Shown: piece after piece, positions 1 to 4,001 of the stretch
Layout of the letters: each line of letters opens with the position of its first letter
Numbering within the stretch: the stretch's first letter is position 1
DNA from: Acidocella sp.
GTDB taxonomy: Bacteria; Pseudomonadota; Alphaproteobacteria; Acetobacterales; Acetobacteraceae
Length of the DNA stretch: 5,399 bases
Assembly: GCA_028687415.1 (NCBI GenBank)
Contig: JAQUAC010000028.1
Span: 8,368-13,766, forward strand
Reading direction: 5' to 3'
The notes under the pieces: model-generated
Seen by the model: the letters and a program-made list of their open reading frames with translations, nothing else
Databases searched by the model: none
What the model was told of the DNA's origin: nothing
Translations under genes and position numbers: made by a program

Positions 1-1268
1 CGGCCAAACACGACGAGGTCGAGCAGAGAGTTGGTGCCCAGGCGGTTAGCGCCATGCACCGAGACGCAGGCAGCCTCGCCCACGGCCATCAGGCCGGGAA
101 CCACCGCGTCCGGGTTCTCCGCCGTCGGGCGCAGCACTTCGGCGTGATAGTTCGTGGGAATGCCGCCCATGTTATAATGCACGGTCGGCAGCACGGGGAT
201 GGCTTCCTTGGTCACGTCCACACCGGCGAAAACGCGGGCGGTCTCAGAGATGCCCGGCAGGCGCTCATGCAGGAGGTCCGCGCCCAGATGCTCCAGATGC
301 AGCAGGATGTGGTCTTTCTTCGGACCCACGCCGCGGCCTTCGTTGATCTCAACGGTCATCGAGCGGGAGACAACGTCACGCGAGGCCAGATCCTTCGCCG
401 TCGGCGCATAACGCTCCATGAAGCGCTCACCTTCGGAGTTGGTCAGGTAGCCGCCCTCGCCGCGCGCGCCCTCAGTGATGAGGCAGCCAGCGGGGAAGAT
501 GCCGGTGGGGTGGAACTGCACGAATTCCATATCCTGCATCGGCAACCCGGCGCGGATCGCCATACCGCCGCCATCGCCCGTGCAGGTATGGGCGGAGGTG
601 CAGGACTGGAAGGCGCGGCCATAACCGCCCGTGGCCAAAACCACGGTCTGAGCGCGGAAGCGGTGGATGGAGCCATCTTCGAGGCACCAAGCCATCACGC
701 CGCGGCAAGCGCCCTCGGCGTCCATGATCAGGTCGAGCGCGAAGTATTCCACGAAGAACTCAACCTCGTGCTTCAGGCTCTGCTGGTACAGCGTGTGCAG
801 CATGGCATGGCCGGTACGGTCGGCGGCGGCGCAGGCGCGCATGGCCGGCTCCTTGCCGTATTCCTTCATGTGGCCGCCGAACGGGCGCTGATAGATCTTG
901 CCATCTTCCGTGCGGGAGAACGGCATGCCGTAATGTTCCAGCTCGTAAATGGCGGGCACGGCCTCGCGGCACATGTATTCAATGGCGTCCTGGTCGCCCA
1001 GCCAGTCCGACCCCTTCACGGTGTCGTACATGTGCCAGCGCCAGTTATCCTCGCCCATATTGCCGAGCGAGGCGCTGATGCCACCCTGCGCCGCCACGGT
1101 GTGCGAGCGGGTGGGGAAAACCTTGGTGATACAGGCGGTCTTGAGACCGGCCGCACCCATGCCGAGGGTGGTGCGCAGACCGGAACCGCCAGCGCCCACC
1201 ACCACCACATCATACGTGTGGTCGATGATTTTGTAGGCGCCGAATGAGGGGGAGGAGATCGCGTTCAT
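1..1268 (-). CDS. sdhA: Succinate dehydrogenase flavoprotein subunit SdhA (C-terminus cut by window edge)
   Basis: This is the catalytic FAD subunit of complex II, which oxidises succinate to fumarate on the cytoplasmic face of the inner membrane and passes electrons to SdhB. An uninterrupted frame of 422 codons runs from ATG at 1268 to the left edge, about 70% of the usual roughly 590-600 residues. Visible landmarks are the FAD-binding VVVVGAGGSG near residues 21-30 and RSHTVAAQGG with His56, the covalent FAD attachment site. The FHPTG motif has His253, SRDVVSR has Arg297, PTVHYNMGG has His364 and GANRLGTNSLLDL has Arg409. Their spacing matches the known substrate and proton-shuttle residues of E. 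coli SdhA (His242, Arg286, His354, Arg399). No active-site residue is missing in the visible part. The gene lies 15 bp after sdhD, and its Shine-Dalgarno is poor, so translational coupling is likely (inference). Confidence 0.98.
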   Translation of the reverse strand, partial: MNAISSPSFGAYKIIDHTYDVVVVGAGGSGLRTTLGMGAAGLKTACITKVFPTRSHTVAAQGGISASLGNMGEDNWRWHMYDTVKGSDWLGDQDAIEYMCREAVPAIYELEHYGMPFSRTEDGKIYQRPFGGHMKEYGKEPAMRACAAADRTGHAMLHTLYQQSLKHEVEFFVEYFALDLIMDAEGACRGVMAWCLEDGSIHRFRAQTVVLATGGYGRAFQSCTSAHTCTGDGGGMAIRAGLPMQDMEFVQFHPTGIFPAGCLITEGARGEGGYLTNSEGERFMERYAPTAKDLASRDVVSRSMTVEINEGRGVGPKKDHILLHLEHLGADLLHERLPGISETARVFAGVDVTKEAIPVLPTVHYNMGGIPTNYHAEVLRPTAENPDAVVPGLMAVGEAACVSVHGANRLGTNSLLDLVVFG

Positions 1269-1283
1269 GTGAGCAGGATTCCG

Positions 1284-1688
1284 TTACGAGAAAGCGAGTT
1301 TTAGGACGGAGATGGCCGAGGCAAGCGCCAGGATGGCGATACCGCCCTTGACCACCAGCAGCGTGAAGATGCGCTTCGTATCTTCACGGACATAGTCCTC
1401 GATAACAACCTGCAAACCCATGCTCAAATGGGAGAACAGCGTGGCGATAAGCGCCAGGAACAGCACCGTGTTCCAGGGCTCGCCCATATAGCTTGCCATG
1501 GCGGCATGGTCGGCGCCGCGCAGCACAATCACGGAGACGACGAAGTAAAGCGAGAGCGGCAGCAGCGCCACGGAGGTAATACGCTCAGCCCACCAATGCG
1601 CCGCACCGGTCTTGGCAGCACCCAAGCCACGCACGCGGCCCAGCTGGCTGCGCATAATGTGGATGGAGGGATTGTTGTCTTTGCTCAT
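1284..1688 (-). CDS. sdhD: Succinate dehydrogenase membrane anchor subunit SdhD
   Basis: Small membrane anchor of complex II, 134 residues. With SdhC it holds haem b and forms the ubiquinone site in the inner membrane. The N-terminus carries the alphaproteobacterial-type stretch LGRVRGLGAAKTGAAHWW, then three hydrophobic segments at about 37-56, 74-95 and 109-131. His87, in SHLSMGLQVVIEDYV, sits exactly 11 and 12 residues before Asp98 and Tyr99. The same spacing separates the E. coli haem ligand His71 from Asp82 and the quinone-contacting Tyr83. I chose ATG at 1688, four bases after the sdhC stop, with a weak GGGG Shine-Dalgarno seven bases upstream that overlaps the end of sdhC. A longer reading from TTG at 1712 would overlap sdhC and adds residues unlike the family. 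Tight spacing indicates one transcript with sdhC and sdhA. Confidence 0.95.
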   Translation of the reverse strand: MSKDNNPSIHIMRSQLGRVRGLGAAKTGAAHWWAERITSVALLPLSLYFVVSVIVLRGADHAAMASYMGEPWNTVLFLALIATLFSHLSMGLQVVIEDYVREDTKRIFTLLVVKGGIAILALASAISVLKLAFS

Positions 1689-1692
1689 GTTA

Positions 1693-2124
1693 TTACCCCA
1701 CCAGTAAGGCAATGGCCCAGAAGGCCACGGTCAGAACAATCGCCGCGGCAATACCCAGCCGGCCGCTGCGGTGCATGTCGGGCAACTCGAAGCCCTTGCC
1801 CGCGTCCCAGGCCAGATGGCGGATGCCGTTGCAAAAATGGTAGAACAGCGCGAACGTGAAGCCGAACAGCACGAGCAGTCCGATCCAGGAAGCGAAGATG
1901 GCCTGCACAACGGAGAAGGCGTCGTCCCCGGCGGCGGCGCTTACCAGCCACAGGGTGAACAACACCGTTCCGGCGCCGAGGGCCACGCCCGTGATACGGT
2001 GGAAAATCGAGGTCGCGGAGGAAATTTGCGGCTTATACACCTGCAAATGCGGAGAGAGCGGCCGGCGCACCAGCTTGCCCTCCGAGTTGCGCCCTACCAT
2101 CAGGGCTTCGCGGACATCCTTCAT
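1693..2124 (-). CDS. sdhC: Succinate dehydrogenase cytochrome b556 subunit SdhC
   Basis: First gene of the complex II operon, 143 residues, the cytochrome b anchor. Signature one, RPLSPHLQVYKPQISSATS followed by IFHRITG, spans about 21-46. Ser39 and Arg43 match the spacing of the E. coli quinone-site residues Ser27 and Arg31. Signature two is HFCNGIRHLAWDAGKG. His96 corresponds to E. coli haem ligand His84, and His103 to its second conserved histidine. Three hydrophobic segments lie near 44-65, 72-98 and 122-142. I place the start at ATG 2124 because GAAAGG (2131-2136) lies six bases upstream and the family usually begins shortly before RPLSPH. An in-frame ATG at 2187 would add 21 residues with no family likeness and no clear ribosome site. 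The stop is four bases before sdhD. Confidence 0.96.
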   Translation of the reverse strand: MKDVREALMVGRNSEGKLVRRPLSPHLQVYKPQISSATSIFHRITGVALGAGTVLFTLWLVSAAAGDDAFSVVQAIFASWIGLLVLFGFTFALFYHFCNGIRHLAWDAGKGFELPDMHRSGRLGIAAAIVLTVAFWAIALLVG

Positions 2125-2130
2125 GGGAAA

Positions 2131-2136
2131 CCTTTC
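2131..2136 (-). promoter_or_regulatory. Shine-Dalgarno of sdhC
   Basis: The minus strand reads GAAAGG six bases before ATG 2124. This is the best ribosome site near the operon start, and it decides the start over the in-frame ATG at 2187. Confidence 0.75.
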
Positions 2137-2199
2137 TCTTAAGGTCGGTTCAGGCACTATGTTGCAGTTGCTTAGTCCCCGCATCATGGCGGGTCAACG

Positions 2200-2228
2200 C
2201 TTACACACGCATGGCATGCCTCGTTCAA
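2200..2228 (-). promoter_or_regulatory. Candidate sigma-70 promoter of sdhCDA
   Basis: On the minus strand TTGAAC (2223-2228) and TGTAAG (2200-2205) are separated by exactly 17 bases. Each hexamer matches 4 of 6 positions of the TTGACA/TATAAT consensus. It would start transcription near 2193 and give a leader of about 70 bases before sdhC. It is the best hexamer pair I found in the 126-bp gap between the methyltransferase stop and sdhC. A rival, TTGACC at 2193-2198, has no good -10. This is prediction by eye only. Readthrough from the upstream methyltransferase gene is also possible, since no strong terminator lies between. Confidence 0.4.
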
Positions 2229-2247
2229 GCCAGACGCATGCGCCTCG
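2207..2247. repeat. Short imperfect direct repeats upstream of sdhC
   Basis: ACGCATG followed by CCTCG occurs twice on the plus strand: ACGCATG 2207-2213 with CCTCG 2219-2223, and ACGCATG 2234-2240 with CCTCG 2243-2247. The unit therefore recurs after 24-27 bases. The palindrome GGCATGCC (2213-2220) lies within the first copy. The repeats straddle the candidate -35 of the sdh promoter, where a regulator could bind. No known operator is recognised, and chance is possible in GC-rich DNA. Confidence 0.4.
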
Positions 2248-2250
2248 CCG

Positions 2251-2886
2251 TCAGCTGGCCGGCAGATGGAACAAAACCACCTGCCGGGCACGGGAATCCT
2301 CAAGTTCGAGGCTAGTCGGCACGGTGATTTCGGCCAGTATCTCGCCCCGCTGGGCGGGCTGATACTTGCGCCCAGGGTCAGCGATGATAACAGGGATGCG
2401 CCCGGCGCAGGCGGCGAGCCAGGGCAGGATATGTCTGGTCATCGGCGCCTCATAGCAAACATCGCCACAAAGAATGACGTCCCAGCGGCAGTCCGCGCCG
2501 ACAATATCGCCCAGGAACACCTCAATGCTCAGCCCGTTGGCTTCGGCGTTCAGCTTTATCGCCGCGGCGGCGAGCGGGTCGATCTCGGCGGCCTCCACAT
2601 GCGCAGCCCCTGCCCGCGCGCAGGCCAGCGCCGCCAAGCCGCAGCCGGCGGCAAAATCCAGCACGCGCTTACCGCGCACAAGTTCAGGGTGGTCGGTGAC
2701 ATAGCGGGCCAGCGCCTCGGAGCCAGGCCAGGAGAACGCCCAAAAGGGCGGCGCCATGTTGTTGGCCTGCAAAAACGCCTCGCTGGCATGCCAGAGCGGG
2801 GTCAGTTCGGTGGCGAGGTGGAGTCTGATCTCCGGCACCAGCGCGGCAGGAGTCAGATGCGTGTTGGCCACGACAAAGGCGGCCAC
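2251..2886 (-). CDS. Class I SAM-dependent methyltransferase, ETF-beta-lysine/Nnt1-like (COG3897/METTL20-type)
   Basis: Predicted cytoplasmic protein methyltransferase of 211 residues. The N-terminal ANTHL...VPEIRLHLA (7-25) and PPFWAFSWPGSEALARYV (46-63) are typical of the group containing eukaryotic METTL20 and bacterial ETF-beta lysine methyltransferases. The SAM-binding motif VLDFAAGCGLAALA is at 75-88, with acidic Glu101 at the end of the next strand for the ribose. DVILCGDVCYE (136-146) and ADPGRKY (169-175) follow as the post-motifs of this family. The start is GTG at 2886: it is the only usable start before an in-frame stop near 2971, and the family needs this N-terminus. No strong Shine-Dalgarno is visible. 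The gene begins 20 bases after the small ORF that precedes it, so co-transcription is likely. The substrate is inferred from family resemblance; the older 'nicotinamide N-methylase' label for this COG is less likely, and ribosomal-protein targets cannot be excluded. Confidence 0.8.
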   Translation of the reverse strand: MAAFVVANTHLTPAALVPEIRLHLATELTPLWHASEAFLQANNMAPPFWAFSWPGSEALARYVTDHPELVRGKRVLDFAAGCGLAALACARAGAAHVEAAEIDPLAAAAIKLNAEANGLSIEVFLGDIVGADCRWDVILCGDVCYEAPMTRHILPWLAACAGRIPVIIADPGRKYQPAQRGEILAEITVPTSLELEDSRARQVVLFHLPAS

Positions 2887-2906
2887 ATCATGGGGAACAA
2901 GCAGTT

Positions 2907-3089
2907 TCAGGCGGCCTGATGAAATTTCTTCGCGGTATAGCGGTAATTGTCTTCCGGCCCGCGATTGGCTTCAGAGAGCTCATTGAGCATCTTCTCGATG
3001 CCCGTCCGCTCCATGGCCTCCCGCGCCAGACGCGATGCCAGCGGCCAGAAAATCAGGCTCGCCTGCAGCAACAGCGTCACGCAACCCAT
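2907..3089 (-). CDS. Small putative single-span membrane protein, function unknown
   Basis: A 60-residue ORF that I do not recognise. Residues about 2-18 (VTLLLQASLIFWPLA) are hydrophobic and could form one membrane span. A charged, probably helical tail follows (SRLAREAMERTGIEKMLNELSEANRG) and ends in YRYTAKKFHQAA. The start is uncertain. From ATG 3089 onward the third codon positions become GC-rich like neighbouring genes (for example CTG, GCG, GTG, GAG). The alternative ATG 3155 would give 82 residues and has a good TAGGGA Shine-Dalgarno (3164-3169) eight bases upstream, but its extra 22 codons are AT-rich and look less coding. The ORF ends 20 bases before the methyltransferase start on the same strand, suggesting a two-gene unit. 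The coding evidence is codon composition, the hydrophobic segment and position, without homology. Confidence 0.55.
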   Translation of the reverse strand: MGCVTLLLQASLIFWPLASRLAREAMERTGIEKMLNELSEANRGPEDNYRYTAKKFHQAA

Positions 3090-3269
3090 AACAGGCCGGC
3101 CTACATTAAAGAATGTCACGCAGGGGAAAAATCCAGGTGATGTTAAGGGTTTCATGGCAAAATTCCCTAAAAAGCAAGCATATCTTGGCGGGCGCATTAA
3201 CACGCCGTCAAGGATTTTTAATCCAGGGAACAATAACACCCCGCGCAATTCTACGAAAAACCCCCAACA

Positions 3270-3298
3270 ATTCAACGCCCTACAACGAGCAGTCTCAA
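3270..3298 (-). promoter_or_regulatory. Candidate promoter for the small membrane ORF and methyltransferase
   Basis: On the minus strand TTGAGA (3293-3298, 5 of 6 to consensus) and TTGAAT (3270-3275, 4 of 6) are 17 bases apart. It would give a leader of roughly 110-175 bases, depending on which ATG is used. A perfect TATAAT also occurs on the minus strand at 3350-3355 in the AT-rich patch, but I see no acceptable -35 for it. Prediction by eye only. Confidence 0.35.
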
Positions 3299-3332
3299 AA
3301 TAAAAACAAACACCCGACGCGTAACACCAGCT

Positions 3333-3380
3333 ATGATTATTAAGAATATATTATATACCTTTGATTTTTAGATAAATTTT
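3333..3380. other. AT-rich patch in a gene-poor gap
   Basis: Only 6 of these 48 bases are G or C, against a clearly GC-rich background. A near-palindrome, GAATATATTATATAC, lies at 3344-3358. I see no gene in 3156-3473 on either strand; it holds this patch, the candidate promoter and the nested inverted repeats. The patch could be a promoter upstream element, a site for a nucleoid-associated protein, or a remnant of acquired DNA. No DnaA-box cluster or att-like repeat was seen. Confidence 0.6.
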
Positions 3381-3391
3381 CCGTTTCCCGT

Positions 3392-3479
3392 CGGTAACCC
3401 GGCATGGCTGGAAATGTTTTTGTGACGTTTCAGGGCTGAACGCCGCACCGGTGGCGGCGAAATCACAAAATCGTTACCG
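3392..3479. repeat. Nested inverted repeats (composite palindromic region)
   Basis: Three nested pairs of arms are visible. The outer pair is CGGTAAC (3392-3398) with GTTACCG (3473-3479). The middle pair is TTTTGTGA (3418-3425) plus TTTC (3428-3431), matching GAAATCACAAAA (3459-3470) apart from a 2-base CG insertion in the left arm. The inner pair is CGCCGC (3441-3446) with GCGGCG (3454-3459), around a 7-base loop. The left side has extra unpaired bases, so the fold would be asymmetric. No U-tract follows on either strand in the way an intrinsic terminator needs. It could be a structured 3' region, a cruciform or an element remnant. Confidence 0.5.
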
Positions 3480-3566
3480 GGAGCGGCACACCGACTCCGG
3501 CCACAGCATCAGACCGAGCTGCATGGCGAACAGCGCCAAGGCAAACCACAAATGCCCAGTGGCCAA
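3474..3566 (-). CDS. Doubtful 30-residue hydrophobic ORF or gene remnant
   Basis: From TTG 3566 the minus strand encodes LATGHLWFALALFAMQLG then LMLWPESVCRSR and a TAA stop. The hydrophobic core and GC-rich third positions (GCC, GCG, CTG, CAG, CTC) look more like coding sequence than the AT-rich DNA to the left. The start is unclear: GGGAAG lies immediately before the TTG, too close for a good ribosome site. The same frame stays open up to the ubiK stop at 3666, with a GTG at 3656 as another possible start (60 residues), but that would place a long perfect hairpin inside the gene. It may be a tiny membrane protein, the tail of a decayed gene, or chance. Confidence 0.25.
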   Translation of the reverse strand: MATGHLWFALALFAMQLGLMLWPESVCRSR

Positions 3567-3585
3567 CTTCCCACAAGAACATGCC

Positions 3586-3616
3586 CCTCCATACCGCTCT
3601 GGGAGCGGTATGGAGG
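3586..3616. terminator. Perfect 14-bp-arm hairpin downstream of ubiK, possible terminator
   Basis: CCTCCATACCGCTC (3586-3599) and GAGCGGTATGGAGG (3603-3616) are perfect reverse complements around the 3-base loop TGG. The hairpin begins 50 bases beyond the ubiK stop in the direction of ubiK transcription, a usual place for a terminator. No clean U-tract follows on the minus strand, so it may be an mRNA-stabilising 3' structure or a dispersed palindromic repeat. The structure itself is certain and its role is inferred. Confidence 0.55.
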
Positions 3617-3665
3617 CAGAACCGGGCAGCTTTCTTAAAATCCGGCCAATTTCCACCGGAACGGC

Positions 3666-3941
3666 TCAGCCGATGATATCGCGGTCGGTGTCACCATCGG
3701 GCTTGTCCATCTCCAGCGCGGCGACTCGCTTCTCCAGCGCTTCCACCTCGGTCTTGGCGCGGCGGGCGAGTTCGGCCATTGCCTCGAACTCCTCGCGCCG
3801 CACGAGGTCCATCCGGCGCAGCCCTTCCTCGACTCGTGCCCGCACCAGCGAGCTGACTTCCTCGCGCAAGCCGGCCAGCGCGGAAATGGCACCGCCGGCG
3901 ACTCCGGCGAGGTCATCGAAAAATTTCGGGCGTTCGGTCAT
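3666..3941 (-). CDS. ubiK: Ubiquinone biosynthesis accessory factor UbiK (BMFP/YqiC family)
   Basis: Small coiled-coil protein of 91 residues, close to the usual length of this family (roughly 80-100). UbiK binds UbiJ in E. coli and supports the aerobic ubiquinone-biosynthesis complex; older literature describes YqiC homologues as membrane-fusogenic (BMFP). The conserved N-terminus RPKFFDDLAGVAGGAISAL (4-22) is followed by LREEVSSLVRARVEEGL and MDLVRREEFEAM. The heptad-rich C-terminal helix AKTEVEALEKRVAALEMDK (about 62-80) then gives way to an acidic tail. The start is ATG 3941, with AGAAGG (3950-3955) eight bases upstream; a longer frame to 4160 runs antisense into hldD and is rejected. It diverges from hldD across 46 bp and probably ends transcriptionally at the hairpin near 3600. 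The symbol is assigned by family; whether UbiJ partnership holds in this lineage is not shown. Confidence 0.88.
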   Translation of the reverse strand: MTERPKFFDDLAGVAGGAISALAGLREEVSSLVRARVEEGLRRMDLVRREEFEAMAELARRAKTEVEALEKRVAALEMDKPDGDTDRDIIG

Positions 3942-3949
3942 GGCGCAGG

Positions 3950-3955
3950 CCTTCT
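3950..3955 (-). promoter_or_regulatory. Shine-Dalgarno of ubiK
   Basis: The minus strand reads AGAAGG eight bases before ATG 3941, a strong ribosome site. It fixes the ubiK start against the longer frame that would extend into hldD. Confidence 0.75.
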
Positions 3956-3972
3956 CTGTTGTGGTGGTTCTC

Positions 3973-4001
3973 CATATAAGCCCCTGCATGATATTGGTCA
4001 C
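3973..4001 (-). promoter_or_regulatory. Candidate ubiK promoter overlapping the hldD start
   Basis: On the minus strand GTGACC (3996-4001) and TATATG (3973-3978) are 17 bases apart, each 4 of 6 to the sigma-70 consensus. Transcription would begin about 25 bases before the ubiK ATG. The -35 lies inside the first codons of hldD, and the -10 shares bases with the rightward -10 candidate, so polymerases at the two promoters could exclude each other. Prediction by eye. Confidence 0.35.
3975..3980 (+). promoter_or_regulatory. Candidate -10 element of hldD-lgt
   Basis: TATAAG, 5 of 6 to the consensus, ends seven bases before the hldD ATG at 3988. Transcription would therefore begin at or next to the A of the start codon. 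No good -35 is present at 16-18 bases and no Shine-Dalgarno lies in the gap. Confidence 0.35.

Noticed and set aside
54..1247. A 397-codon open frame on the plus strand opposite sdhA
   Set aside because: It is antisense to an unmistakable, intact sdhA. Its Ala/Gly/His/Val-rich composition is what GC-rich codons give on the opposite strand.
1689..1712. Longer SdhD starting at TTG 1712
   Set aside because: It overlaps the end of sdhC, and ATG 1688 gives the normal family N-terminus with a usual 4-base gap.
2125..2187. Longer SdhC starting at ATG 2187
   Set aside because: The added 21 residues are unlike the family, and the strong Shine-Dalgarno serves ATG 2124.
2178..2193. CCCGC/GCGGG stem-loop upstream of sdhC as a terminator of the methyltransferase
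   Set aside because: Only a 5-bp stem with a 6-base loop and no U-tract after it.
2266..2919. A 217-codon plus-strand frame opposite the methyltransferase
   Set aside because: Shadow of a gene with clear SAM-binding motifs; the translation shows no recognisable domain.
2947..3343. Overlapping plus-strand frames of 73-118 codons
   Set aside because: AT-rich random-looking translations without hydrophobic or motif structure; the minus-strand small ORF is better supported.
3421..3467. TGTGA...TCACA half-sites resembling a CRP/FNR-type operator
   Set aside because: The halves are 37 bases apart rather than 6, so they fit the nested repeat better than a CRP-like site.
3451..3987. N-terminal extension of hldD in the same frame (to 506 residues)
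   Set aside because: The extension is Ser/Arg-rich, lies antisense to ubiK and crosses the repeats and hairpin. HldD proteins begin at the Rossmann strand reached at ATG 3988.
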